A DNA stretch of 64,000 bases, taken from positions 1 through 64,000 of the forward strand of contig NZ_PNFP01000021.1 of NCBI RefSeq assembly GCF_002940685.1, in the 5' to 3' direction. The stretch comes from Ensifer adhaerens (lineage in GTDB: Bacteria > Pseudomonadota > Alphaproteobacteria > Rhizobiales > Rhizobiaceae). Shown piece after piece: positions 18,356 through 26,590 of this stretch; positions within the stretch are counted from its first letter, which is position 1; each line of letters begins with the position of its first letter. Below the pieces are notes generated by a model. That model searched no databases. It was not told where the DNA came from and saw nothing but the letters and a program-made list of their open reading frames with translations. A program made the position numbers and the translations under genes.

Positions 18356-19060
18356 CTACTCCCCGAACGTCGAGAAGGCGGCATCCATCCGCTCCCGGTT
18401 CTTGTTTAGGATCGATGTCAGGCTTGCCACGTTGAGCAGGTTGCTGCGCGGGAAGCGCACTTGGTGCTTACTGTTCTCGTTCTCCCGCATAGGCCCGGTA
18501 ACGGTCGTATAGTAGCAGCACTTCCGGAGGACCAGTGCATCCTCAGAGAAATCCATCCAGCCGTCCTCGTTCTCGGGGAGGCACATCAGGATGAGAATTG
18601 CGGGGACGGCGCCGCGACCACGGCCTGCAAGCTTGTTGTAGGCCTTGGAATTCATCCTCCAGAGGACGTCGTCGCCGACGATCTTCCAATCCTTCGAGCA
18701 TTTGAGCTGGAAGTCGACCGTGTATCCCGCCTTTACAAGGTTCTGCTTGCCCGAAGCGGGGTCGACTTCCACCCTCGCGATCAGATCAAACTGACCGTCG
18801 AATCCATAGTCAAACTCGTCCTTCATGCTTGACCATATACGGGCGGCCGAGGATAACGCCTGAATGTATGCACGACTTAGGCCTTCCTGCGCATGGTTCT
18901 TTGTTAGCAAGATGTCTCCGTCGTCCCGCGATTTATCAGCGAGATAGTCAGCCGAATTGGTTGAAATTTCGTCGACACGATAACCTAAAGGCGAGAAATT
19001 CTTGCGCCGCCGGACTAATGCAGCATCAGCGGTGCATGTCGTCGTCCTTGCCAGAGACAC
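18356..19060 (-). CDS. DUF4365-like, PD-(D/E)XK nuclease-fold protein
   Basis: About 234 residues if it starts at GTG 19060, the only in-frame start codon downstream of the neighbouring ompA-like gene and upstream of the conserved domain; no clear ribosome site, so the start is uncertain. Residues 50-130 fit DUF4365: an N-terminal helix with Glu59 (HAQEGLSRAYIQAL), DYGFDG (Asp84/Asp88), a beta strand, then VDFQLK (Gln118-x-Lys120), which together make a PD-(D/E)XK-like site. DUF4365 proteins are often found near defence genes. The protein heads a two- or three-gene operon running toward tRNA-Arg. Confidence 0.75.
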   Translation of the reverse strand: MSLARTTTCTADAALVRRRKNFSPLGYRVDEISTNSADYLADKSRDDGDILLTKNHAQEGLSRAYIQALSSAARIWSSMKDEFDYGFDGQFDLIARVEVDPASGKQNLVKAGYTVDFQLKCSKDWKIVGDDVLWRMNSKAYNKLAGRGRGAVPAILILMCLPENEDGWMDFSEDALVLRKCCYYTTVTGPMRENENSKHQVRFPRSNLLNVASLTSILNKNRERMDAAFSTFGE

Positions 19061-19109
19061 AAATGCTGAAGTCCGCTTTCGGTCTCTGAAGATGCGCGGT
19101 AACGCGCCC

Positions 19110-19664
19110 TCAAATCGCGTCGCGTTCCGTCCTGAGGTTCGAGACCACGCGGCGGTTCTGCACCTTGCAGGAGCGCTCGGTGCAGTCGCGCACTTCGCGG
19201 TCGTTGCCGTAGCCCTTGGCCCACATGCGGTTGGGATCCACCCCCTTGGAAGCAAGATAGGCCATCGCCGCATCGGCGCGCTGCTGCGACAGCGTCGCCA
19301 TCTTGGAAGCCGAACCGCTGTCGTCGGAGAAGCCCTGCAGCTTGACCAGCCAGCGCGGATTGCTGTTGAGCCAGATCGCCTGCTTGTCGAGCGTCGCCTT
19401 GGCGACGGGATCGAGCGCGGCCGAATCCTGATTGAAATAGGTCCGGCGGCCGACATTGAGGATGAAGTCTTCCTCGCTGCCGGTCGACACGGTCTCGAAT
19501 CCGGGCGCCGGGTCGTCGGTCTTTCCGGTCATCGGCACGGCAGCGGGCTCTTCGACCGCGGCAATCTCGGTGGTGTTGCAGGCGGCAAGCGTCAAGAGAA
19601 TGGCAGCCGTAGACAGCAGCTTCGTCAATCCGGTCATGGCGGGCATCGGGGTGATATTCCTCAT
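19110..19664 (-). CDS. OmpA/Pal-type outer-membrane lipoprotein
   Basis: 184 residues. A lipobox-like LTLAAC puts the lipidated Cys at residue 29 (earlier Met residues at 7 and 10 are alternative starts). The C-terminal OmpA-like domain has TYFNQDSAALD, VKLQGFSDDSGS, LSQQRADAAMAYL and QNRRVV, the peptidoglycan (meso-DAP) binding pattern. Its ATG overlaps the TGA of the upstream L,D-transpeptidase by four bases. Joint expression with a peptidoglycan cross-linking enzyme suggests a role in anchoring the outer membrane to the wall. Confidence 0.88.
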   Translation of the reverse strand: MRNITPMPAMTGLTKLLSTAAILLTLAACNTTEIAAVEEPAAVPMTGKTDDPAPGFETVSTGSEEDFILNVGRRTYFNQDSAALDPVAKATLDKQAIWLNSNPRWLVKLQGFSDDSGSASKMATLSQQRADAAMAYLASKGVDPNRMWAKGYGNDREVRDCTERSCKVQNRRVVSNLRTERDAI

Positions 19665-20350
19665 TCGACGGGAGTGGCGACGGGCGTGGCGACCGGGGTT
19701 GCTTGACTGACTTCGGGGGCCTTGTCGGCGATGTGCGGCAGGACCTGCACGGCGGTGCCGATCGGGCAGCGCTGGTAAAGATCGATCGCATCTTCGTTGA
19801 ACATGCGGATGCAGCCGCTCGAAGCGTCCTTGCCGATGCTGCCCGGCTCCAGCGTGCCATGGAAGCGGTAGCCGGTATCGACGCCGTCACGCAGCAGGTA
19901 CATCGCGCGTGGCCCGAGCGGGTTCTTCGGCGAGCCGCCCTCGACAAATTCAGGCAGCTCGGGGTGCCGCTCGCGCATCTCCGGCGGCGGCGTCCAGCGC
20001 GGCCACAACGACTTGCGGTCGATCGTGGCGCGGCCGTACCACTTGAAGCCTTCCTTGCCGACACCGACGCCGTAGCGGATGGCGGTCTTGTTTTCCATGA
20101 TCAGGTAGAGAAAGTGGTGCCTGGTATCGACGACGACGGTGCCGATCGGCTCGCTGCTGAAGTATTTGACGACCTGGCGCCGCCATTTCGGGTCGATATT
20201 GGCGAAATTGGTGCTGCGATAGGTCACGCCGTTATCGGTGGCAGGACCGCCAAAATAGGATGTCGCCTTGGCGAAGACCGGGCTCTGAACCGCGCCGGCG
20301 CCAAGAAGCGCCAGACCACCAAGCATAATTTCCCTGCGGGTCAACTCCAT
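19661..20350 (-). CDS. L,D-transpeptidase (YkuD domain)
   Basis: About 229 residues from ATG 20350 (GGGGGA upstream). The N-terminus has a twin-arginine-like LTRREIML followed by a hydrophobic signal segment. The catalytic YkuD block is intact: HGTLEPGSIG ... SSGCIRM, with His, Ser-Gly-Cys-Ile-Arg. These enzymes make 3-3 peptide cross-links or attach proteins to peptidoglycan, a major cross-link type in Rhizobiales. The C-terminus ends in a short TPVA repeat (TPVATPVATPVE). Coupled to the OmpA-type lipoprotein gene. Confidence 0.93.
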   Translation of the reverse strand: MELTRREIMLGGLALLGAGAVQSPVFAKATSYFGGPATDNGVTYRSTNFANIDPKWRRQVVKYFSSEPIGTVVVDTRHHFLYLIMENKTAIRYGVGVGKEGFKWYGRATIDRKSLWPRWTPPPEMRERHPELPEFVEGGSPKNPLGPRAMYLLRDGVDTGYRFHGTLEPGSIGKDASSGCIRMFNEDAIDLYQRCPIGTAVQVLPHIADKAPEVSQATPVATPVATPVE

Positions 20351-20646
20351 CGGCAATATCCCCCGAAAGCCAAGCAGCGAGGTGGCAGTAAATCAGATTT
20401 TTTGATTGTCACAACAGAAAATTCTAAAGCAGCGGTTCTTTCGCTGAACCTCAGAAAAGTAGCCTTTTTCCGTAGACTTCAGGTTTCGACGCCGCTTTGC
20501 CTTAGGGGCTGTGCCAGCGAACACGAATTACAGCGAGAACGCCGTTCGGGTCATGTTCGGCATTTTACAGTGTACCAACAATAGCTTGCTATTCTCGTTG
20601 CAAACGACGGACCAGGCCGCCGCGCCGCCCGCGCGCGCCGACCAGA
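20351..20646. other. Non-coding gap, nothing recognised
   Basis: 296 bp between the L,D-transpeptidase start and the stop of the next minus-strand gene. The first 150 bp are AT-richer than the surroundings and should hold the promoter of the transpeptidase-lipoprotein pair. No clear operator, terminator or RNA gene was seen. Confidence 0.5.
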
Positions 20647-21000
20647 CTACTTGATATCGCGCGCCTGCCCCGACGCCCTGAGTTCCTCGATCGTCTTTCC
20701 AAGGCAGCTCCCACCCTCTTCGGCGCCGACCACCTTGGCCGCACCCATCAGCGTGATCGTGCCGGCAAAATTGTCCGAAGCCACATAGGTCGCGGTACCG
20801 TCGGCCGTCACCTTGGAAAGATAGAAGGCGTGTTGCGTGCCCTTGTATTCGCATGCGACAACAACCGGAAACTGGTCGAAAATGTTGGCCTGCGCAAATG
20901 CCGCTAAGCCGAAGGTCTGGGCCGCGGCTGCAACCGACAGTACCGCTAGCGAGTTGGTCAAGGTCCTGTTGGTCAAAGTTCTGGACGTCATCTGCGTCAT
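20647..21000 (-). CDS. Small exported protein, unknown function
   Basis: 117 residues; ATG 21000 follows a G-run (GGGGGGG) acting as a ribosome site. The N-terminus repeats RTLTN twice, then a hydrophobic stretch ending in a signal-peptidase-like LAAFAQA. The mature part (about 80 residues) has two cysteines (VACEYKG, GGSCLG) that could form a disulfide in the periplasm. No family is recognised. It stands alone between the envelope genes and a YbaK-type gene. Confidence 0.75.
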   Translation of the reverse strand: MTQMTSRTLTNRTLTNSLAVLSVAAAAQTFGLAAFAQANIFDQFPVVVACEYKGTQHAFYLSKVTADGTATYVASDNFAGTITLMGAAKVVGAEEGGSCLGKTIEELRASGQARDIK

Positions 21001-21189
21001 CGCCCCCCCATCAAAAGGTGCCTATCCCAGTGATGGTGCAACCAAGTTGGGACTTTGACAAGATCTCCCCGGCGCATTCCGGCCGTGGCCCGTCTCGACC
21101 GCTGGTTGGAGCCCGAAATATCGCCGGGCAAGCGCCAAGGTCGGAACCGCCGAAGAAGCCGGCAGCCCTGAGGACCTGAACAACTGAGA

Positions 21190-21660
21190 TCACGCCGGGT
21201 GGCTGAAGCGGGCGATCTGCGCGCCCCGCATCAGGTTGCGAAAGTTCGCTCCGCTCATGTGGACCAGCGTCCTGTGGTCGCCGCCCTCGAAATAGACGTC
21301 ACTCACGTCGCCGAGGCTTTCGTCGAGCAGTACCGGAAGATCATAGGCCGGGCCGACCGGCGGCACGGCGCCGATATCGCAGTCGGCAAAAAGATTGCAG
21401 ACCTCTTCTTCCGAAGCGAGCCCGAGGCGGCGGTCCATCACGTCCTGCAGCGTCGAGAGTTCGACCCGGTGGGTGCTGGGAACGACGGCAAGGACATAGC
21501 CCATCTCATGGTGGACAACCACGGACTTTGCAAGCCGGCTGCCGGGCACATGCGCGGCCCTCGCCGTCTGGCTGGTGGTCGCGGTGCGGTGATGGTCGAC
21601 GGTGTCATAGGCGACACCCGTGCCATCGATGTAATCCTGAAGTTTTCTGGCGATCGTCAT
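21190..21660 (-). CDS. YbaK/ProX-type aminoacyl-tRNA deacylase
   Basis: 156 residues from ATG 21660 (GAAGGGG upstream; a longer frame to 21720 has no support). Contains YbaK-fold features: an N-terminal YDTVDHHRT strand, SRLAKSVVVHHEMGYVLAVVPSTHRV with the conserved lysine, and DCDIGAVPPVGPAY, the GxxPPxG loop of the deacylase pocket. Such proteins hydrolyse mischarged tRNAs (for example Cys- or Ala-tRNA-Pro). The exact tRNA substrate cannot be inferred. Confidence 0.88.
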   Translation of the reverse strand: MTIARKLQDYIDGTGVAYDTVDHHRTATTSQTARAAHVPGSRLAKSVVVHHEMGYVLAVVPSTHRVELSTLQDVMDRRLGLASEEEVCNLFADCDIGAVPPVGPAYDLPVLLDESLGDVSDVYFEGGDHRTLVHMSGANFRNLMRGAQIARFSHPA

Positions 21661-21759
21661 CGTCGACACCCCTTCTCTCTCGTGGTGGCGCGGAGCGATC
21701 ATTGTCCTCCCATCCGTCATGAAGTCAACGCCGGAGGCCCAGGCGGGACTGCGCGGTAG

Positions 21760-22293
21760 TCAGAGAACCGGCAAGGCCTGATCGCGCGCCGACATCTGCG
21801 CGACCGGCAACGGCCAGGCGATCGCCAGCCTCGGGTCGAGAGGGTTGAGCCCGCCTTCCGCCCCGGGGGCATAGGGCTTGTCGTGCAGATAAATCAGTTC
21901 GCAGTCGTCGTCGAGCGTCTGAAAGCCATGTGCGAAACCACCGGGGATCATCATCGAGCGCCCGTTTTCGGCACTGAGAACCTCGCCATGCCAGTGCAGA
22001 TAGGTCGGGGAACCGGGCCTCAGATCGACGGCCACGTCGAAGACTGCACCGGAAAGGCACGAAACGAATTTCGCCTCGTCGTGCGGCGCGTGCTGGAAGT
22101 GCAGCCCGCGGATCGTGCCTGCGGCTTGAGTGAGCGTGTGGTTGATCTGCGCGATCGTGCCGCCGCCGCCGAAATCGGCCAGGGCGTCGCGGCAGAAGAA
22201 CCGCGAGAAGAAGCCACGATCGTCGCCCCTGCGTTGCCGCTCGACAACCATGAGACCCGCTATGGGTGTAGAAATTCGTTCGAATCGCGACAT
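21760..22293 (-). CDS. dTDP-4-dehydrorhamnose 3,5-epimerase-like enzyme (RfbC family)
   Basis: 177 residues from ATG 22293 (AGGG upstream). The cupin epimerase signatures are present: RGDDRGFFSR, the catalytic His in RGLHFQ, DVAVDLRPGSPTY, and PGGFAHGFQTL. It is divergent from a cluster carrying rfbF and rfbG, which make CDP-4-keto-6-deoxyglucose. No rmlA/B/D are present here, so the likely substrate is the CDP-4-keto sugar (3,5- or 5-epimerisation) rather than the dTDP-rhamnose precursor. That assignment is inference from neighbours. Confidence 0.88.
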   Translation of the reverse strand: MSRFERISTPIAGLMVVERQRRGDDRGFFSRFFCRDALADFGGGGTIAQINHTLTQAAGTIRGLHFQHAPHDEAKFVSCLSGAVFDVAVDLRPGSPTYLHWHGEVLSAENGRSMMIPGGFAHGFQTLDDDCELIYLHDKPYAPGAEGGLNPLDPRLAIAWPLPVAQMSARDQALPVL

Positions 22294-22483
22294 GAGCCCT
22301 TCCATCCGAACCAAGCTCTACCCGTCTTTTCGCCCTTAAGAAACCGGCCTTGACCGTATTTGCAATTGCCGACATGAAAGCGTTCACAGGAAAGCGCTAC
22401 GAATCGGGCAAACTGCCGTGGGTCGCGACTGGCGGTCGACGGCGCAGCCGCAGATTGCATTCAATAAAGGGTGTCAGGCAGCA

Positions 22484-23236
22484 ATGACAGTAGCAGACGA
22501 TCGTCTCGCATTCGAAGCCCACAAGACGGAGATGGCCCTTGCGCTCGGCAAGGACGAGGCCGCCTTCCAGCAGTCGCTCGACACCCTGGTGACGCTCGAC
22601 AGGTATGACTACTCCTATCTCTGGTCCTTCATGGGCGTGCCGATCATCCAGATGCCGGCCGACGTGATGGCGACCCAGGAAGTAATCTGGAACACCAAGC
22701 CCGACATCATCATCGAGACCGGCGTTGCACGCGGCGGTTCTGTGATCTTCATGGCCGCGATGCTGCAATTGATCGGCAAGGGCAAGGTCATCGGCGTCGA
22801 CATCGACATCCGCGCTCACAACCGCGATTCCATCGAAAAGCACCCGATGTCCTCGCGCATCACGCTGATCGAAGGCCCCTCGACGGCGGCGGAAACGCTG
22901 GCGAAGGTCAAGGCCGAGATCCCTGAAGGCGCCTCGGTCATGGTGGTGCTCGACAGCGACCACAGCCGCGACCATGTGCTCGACGAACTGCGCACCTATG
23001 GGCCCCTGGTGACCGAGGGGCAATACATGGTTGTGGCCGATACGCTGCTGGGTTGGGGCAACGCATCGCAAACACCAACGAAGCGCTCGAAGGTCTGGCA
23101 TCCGGGTGATGAGCCCTTCGCTGCCCTGAATGCCTATCTCAAGGAAACGGACCGCTTCGAGGTCGACCAGGTGCTGAACGGCAAGCTCGTTCTGTCCAGC
23201 TCACCGGGAGGTTATCTGCGTTGCGCCAAGAAATAG
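22484..23236 (+). CDS. CmcI/cephalosporin-hydroxylase-family SAM-dependent enzyme
   Basis: 250 residues. The fold is a class I methyltransferase with DIIIETGVARGGSVIFMAAML as the SAM-binding glycine loop, VIGVDIDI and VVLDSDHS (acidic metal/substrate residues). Family members include CmcI and rhamnosyl O-methyltransferases, so sugar O-methylation is the best guess despite the hydroxylase name. Starts the plus-strand cluster; the following GNAT gene overlaps its 3' end by 16 bp. Confidence 0.87.
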   Translation: MTVADDRLAFEAHKTEMALALGKDEAAFQQSLDTLVTLDRYDYSYLWSFMGVPIIQMPADVMATQEVIWNTKPDIIIETGVARGGSVIFMAAMLQLIGKGKVIGVDIDIRAHNRDSIEKHPMSSRITLIEGPSTAAETLAKVKAEIPEGASVMVVLDSDHSRDHVLDELRTYGPLVTEGQYMVVADTLLGWGNASQTPTKRSKVWHPGDEPFAALNAYLKETDRFEVDQVLNGKLVLSSSPGGYLRCAKK

Positions 23237-23757
23237 GCTCCGACCAGGCCCGCGTCACCTTTCGCGAGGTTCGCGACGAGGATCTGCCGCTTCTGTTTGA
23301 ACTGCGCCGCGACTTGCCGCTGCAATCGCTGCTCTTGACCGTGCCGGACGCGCTCGACGATGCATCGCTGCACGCCTGGGTCGCTCGCCGGCGCGAAGAT
23401 CCGGGCGGCATGTTCCGCATGATCGTCGATACGGCAGCCGGCGAGGCCATCGGCTACACTCAGGTCAGCCAGGTGCATCGCAAGAACAGGACGGGCTACG
23501 GCGGCATCTCGCTCGCCGGCAAGGCGCGCGGAAGGGGTCTCGGCCAGGCGACGCTCAGGGAGCTCGTACGGGTTGCGCGCGAAGAGCTTGGCCTCATCAA
23601 GCTGCTCTCCGAGGTCCGGGTCGACAATTTCGCCGCCTTGCGCCTCAACCTCTCGGTCGGTTACCGCGTCGTCGGCACATTGGAAGCGCATTTCACCGAT
23701 AGCCTCGGCGACACGCACGACGTGCTGCTCCTCGAGCGGAAACTGAAAAACGCCTGA
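23221..23757 (+). CDS. GNAT-family N-acetyltransferase
   Basis: 178 residues from TTG 23221, nine bases after GGGAGG inside the preceding gene. GNAT hallmarks: FREVRDEDLPLLFELR at the start, ISLAGKARGRGLGQATLREL as the acetyl-CoA-binding Q/RxxGxG/A loop, and VRVDNFAALRLNLSVGYR at the end. In this cluster it likely N-acylates the amino sugar made by the DegT aminotransferase. Acyl donor and acceptor are not determinable from sequence. Confidence 0.87.
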   Translation: MRQEIGSDQARVTFREVRDEDLPLLFELRRDLPLQSLLLTVPDALDDASLHAWVARRREDPGGMFRMIVDTAAGEAIGYTQVSQVHRKNRTGYGGISLAGKARGRGLGQATLRELVRVAREELGLIKLLSEVRVDNFAALRLNLSVGYRVVGTLEAHFTDSLGDTHDVLLLERKLKNA

Positions 23758-23758
23758 C

Positions 23759-24484
23759 ATGACAGCCGTCGTCATTTCCCAGCCGATGCTTTTTCCCTGG
23801 CCGGGCTTCTTCGAGCAACTGATGCTCGCCGATAGCTACATCTATCTCGACGACGCGCAGTTCTCGAAAGGCAGCTTCACCAACCGCATTCAGCTCCTGA
23901 ACGGCGAGGATCGAAGCTGGATGACGATCCCCCTTGCCGGCAAGGGGAGCTTCCAGAAGATCCGGGACCTGTCGGCGACCGGCCGCGACTGGCGAACCAG
24001 CCATCGCTCGCTCCTGCGCCAGTCCTTGAGCGGCGCTCCCCACATCGACGATGCGCTGGCGATCTTCGACGAAGTCTATGCCCAGGAAACGATCTGCGAT
24101 CTTTTGATCGCCAGCATCGACGTGCCCGCCCGCTACCTCAGCATCGGCTTCGAGCGCACGGTCCAGCGGTCCAGCGAAATGGCCATCGAAGGAACCTCGT
24201 GGCAGCGGGTGCTCAACCTCGTGCTTTCGGCCGGAGGCACGCGCTACCTGACCGGGCACGGCGCGGCCAGCTACCTTGATCACGACGCATTCGAAGCAGC
24301 CGGCGTCCATGTCGAATATATGAGCTACAGCTGCACGACGTGGCCCCAGCCCCGCGAAACCTTCACACCCTATGTTTCGGTCCTGGATCTGATTGCGCGT
24401 ACCGGTCCGGATGCGCGCAAGTATTTGTTACCGAAGACCATTTCGTGGCGGGAATTCCTGAAGGAGGAAGCAGGCGTATCATGA
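23759..24484 (+). CDS. WbqC-family protein
   Basis: 241 residues beginning MTAVVISQPMLFPWPGFFEQ, the signature start of WbqC proteins found in O-antigen and other glycan clusters. Other conserved points: DDAQFSKGSFTNR, and TRYLTGHGAASYLD. The biochemical role of the family is not settled; gene context points to amino-sugar acylation or modification. ATG 23759 is one base after the GNAT stop, and the next gene overlaps it by four bases. Confidence 0.9.
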   Translation: MTAVVISQPMLFPWPGFFEQLMLADSYIYLDDAQFSKGSFTNRIQLLNGEDRSWMTIPLAGKGSFQKIRDLSATGRDWRTSHRSLLRQSLSGAPHIDDALAIFDEVYAQETICDLLIASIDVPARYLSIGFERTVQRSSEMAIEGTSWQRVLNLVLSAGGTRYLTGHGAASYLDHDAFEAAGVHVEYMSYSCTTWPQPRETFTPYVSVLDLIARTGPDARKYLLPKTISWREFLKEEAGVS

Positions 24485-25338
24485 AGAACGGCACCATCAT
24501 TTCCGAGAGCGCGCGCCAGGAATTCGAAACCAAGGGCTATCATGTCGTCCCGGGCTTCTACGACGTCCAGTCGGAGATCGCGCCGATCCAGGAAGGCATT
24601 CGCCAAATCCTTGAGCTCCTTTGCAAGAAGTACGGCGTCGACGCGCCGACCGGAACCGCACACGACGCGATGACGATCGCCTATCGCAAGCTGATCGCCG
24701 TCAACCGCTCCTGGGGTGGCGAAGTCTATGACGCAGTGAAGCAGATCCCGTCGTTCATGCGACTTGTGAGCTCGGCAGCAAACGACGAAGCCTTCAAGGC
24801 GCTTCGGCCCGGCAGCATCCCCGGTATCGCCGCCGGCGGCTACGGCATGCGCATCGACAATCCCGGCGAAGAAAAGTTCCGCGCGCAGTGGCACCAGGAA
24901 TTCCCCTCGCAGCTGCGCAGCGTCGACGGGATCGTCTTCTGGACTCCGCTCCTGCCAGTCACCGAGGACATGGGCCCGGTCCAGATCGCCGAGGGATCAC
25001 AGGCCGAAGGCCTCGTTCCGGTCTATGAGGACGACGCCGGCGCCGGCAAGACCGGTGCCTATGCGCTGCATCTTCACAGGGGCGAGGAACGCCTTGCCCG
25101 CTACAAGCATGTCGCCCCCTTGAGCAAGCCCGGGGATCTGATCCTCATGGACTTTCTGACCTTGCACCAGTCTGGCCACAACATCTCGCAGACCCCGCGG
25201 TGGAGCATCCAATTCCGCTATTTCAACTTCGCCGAACCCGTGGGCATCCGCATCGGCTGGAAGGGCTCGTTCGCAGCCGGGGTGAAGTTCGCAGAAGTGC
25301 TTCCTGAACTCGTCGCCCCACAAGGAGAACCGGCATGA
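24481..25338 (+). CDS. Phytanoyl-CoA dioxygenase-like Fe(II)/2-oxoglutarate oxygenase
   Basis: 285 residues from ATG 24481 (ATGA overlap with wbqC). A non-heme iron oxygenase pattern is visible: proximal WHQEF (His138/Glu140), distal LHQSGHN (His229 or His233) and a 2-oxoglutarate-binding Arg in RWSIQFRY. The proximal acidic residue is Glu rather than the more common Asp. Likely hydroxylates or otherwise oxidises the sugar or its acyl group. Tightly coupled to the next methyltransferase gene by another four-base overlap. Confidence 0.82.
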   Translation: MKNGTIISESARQEFETKGYHVVPGFYDVQSEIAPIQEGIRQILELLCKKYGVDAPTGTAHDAMTIAYRKLIAVNRSWGGEVYDAVKQIPSFMRLVSSAANDEAFKALRPGSIPGIAAGGYGMRIDNPGEEKFRAQWHQEFPSQLRSVDGIVFWTPLLPVTEDMGPVQIAEGSQAEGLVPVYEDDAGAGKTGAYALHLHRGEERLARYKHVAPLSKPGDLILMDFLTLHQSGHNISQTPRWSIQFRYFNFAEPVGIRIGWKGSFAAGVKFAEVLPELVAPQGEPA

Positions 25339-26486
25339 CTGCCTGCCGGGTTTGCGGCACGTACATAGCCAGTCCGACCTACGAGGTGCCGGCGCCGGCA
25401 CTGACATCGATCATGACGCTGCTCGACGCGCCGACACGGGTTTTCGTTTGCGCAGATTGTGGCCACGCGCAGAGCGACGACATTCCCGACATTCAGGCCT
25501 TCTACGATACGGGCTACCGGATCTCCCTGAACAGCGAAGATCACGACCAGATCTTCGCTGTTGCCGCGGATGGCACGATCACCTACCGCACCGACCATCA
25601 GGCCGCGTTATCGCTGCGGCTGCTGGAGCTGCCCAAGAACGCCTCGATCCTCGACTATGGCGCCGCCAAGGCCGACACGTTGCGCAAGATGACCGTCGCC
25701 CGCAGCGATCTGCGGCCTCACGTCTTCGACGTCAGCTCCGACTATGCCGCCGCATGGCAGGGCTGGGTACCGGAGGCGGCACAGGCCACCTATTCGGTGC
25801 CGGAGAACTGGAAGCGGACGTTCGACGTGGTCATGAGCCATTTCGTCATCGAACATGTGGCCGATCCCGTCGGCTTCATGCGTGACGTGCGCGACCTGCT
25901 GCGGCCGGGCGGCACCTTCCTGTTCTCCGTACCCGACGTTGCCGGCAACCCGGGCGACATGGCGGTCGCCGACCATCTCAATCATTTCAGCCAGGCGTCG
26001 ATTTCCCATGCCCTGGCAAGCGCGGGCTTCGAGGTGCAAGCCGTCGACAACACCTCGTTTCCGGGCGCCTTCTTCGTCGTCGCACGCCGCGTCGAAGAGG
26101 CGGTCGAGACGACGGCGCCAGCGGCTGCGGCCACAGATGCGGCCAAAAAGGCCCACGAGATCTGCGCCTTCTGGGATCAGGCATCGGAGACCCTCAAGGG
26201 TGGCGCCGAGCGCTACGCCAGGCGCAAGGTCGCCATCTATGGCGCCGGTTTTTATGGAAGCTGGATCTATGGCCGGATCGGCGAAGCCGTCGACGTCGTG
26301 GCCTTCCTCGACCGCAACGAAAACATGAAGGGCGCCATGCATTTCGGCATTCCCGTTCTTCCGCCTGAAGACCTGCCCGCGGAAGCCGAAGCGCTGTTCG
26401 TCGGCCTCAATCCGTTGAAGGCGCGCGCAGCCATCGCCGCACAGCCTTGGCTGCAGCGGGCGGGGCTCGACCACGTCTGGCTCTGA
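25335..26486 (+). CDS. Methyltransferase with N-terminal zinc ribbon and C-terminal Rossmann-like domain
   Basis: 383 residues. Two cysteine pairs at the N-terminus (CRVC and CADC) suggest a zinc ribbon; the middle is a class I SAM methyltransferase (ILDYGAAKADTLRK as the SAM loop, VVMSHFVIEHVADPVGFM, LLRPGGTFLFSVPD). The C-terminal 110 residues (KVAIYGAGFYGSWIYG ... VVAFLDRNENMKG) resemble the NAD-like domain of C-methyltransferases. It is a relative of NovU/TylCIII enzymes but diverged. Which atom it methylates is unknown. Confidence 0.85.
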   Translation: MTACRVCGTYIASPTYEVPAPALTSIMTLLDAPTRVFVCADCGHAQSDDIPDIQAFYDTGYRISLNSEDHDQIFAVAADGTITYRTDHQAALSLRLLELPKNASILDYGAAKADTLRKMTVARSDLRPHVFDVSSDYAAAWQGWVPEAAQATYSVPENWKRTFDVVMSHFVIEHVADPVGFMRDVRDLLRPGGTFLFSVPDVAGNPGDMAVADHLNHFSQASISHALASAGFEVQAVDNTSFPGAFFVVARRVEEAVETTAPAAAATDAAKKAHEICAFWDQASETLKGGAERYARRKVAIYGAGFYGSWIYGRIGEAVDVVAFLDRNENMKGAMHFGIPVLPPEDLPAEAEALFVGLNPLKARAAIAAQPWLQRAGLDHVWL

Positions 26487-26590
26487 CGGGCAAGAGATCG
26501 CAGGAGCCGGAGCGGGAAGGACACGTCCGACATTCCGCCCGGCATTCAGATTTCAATGAACATCACAGTTTGATCGAACGGCGCTCCTCC

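Noticed and set aside
19061-19456. Upstream extension of the DUF4365 frame into the ompA-like gene
   Set aside because: The extension overlaps a conserved lipoprotein gene in another frame and is Arg/Ser-rich, so it was dropped.
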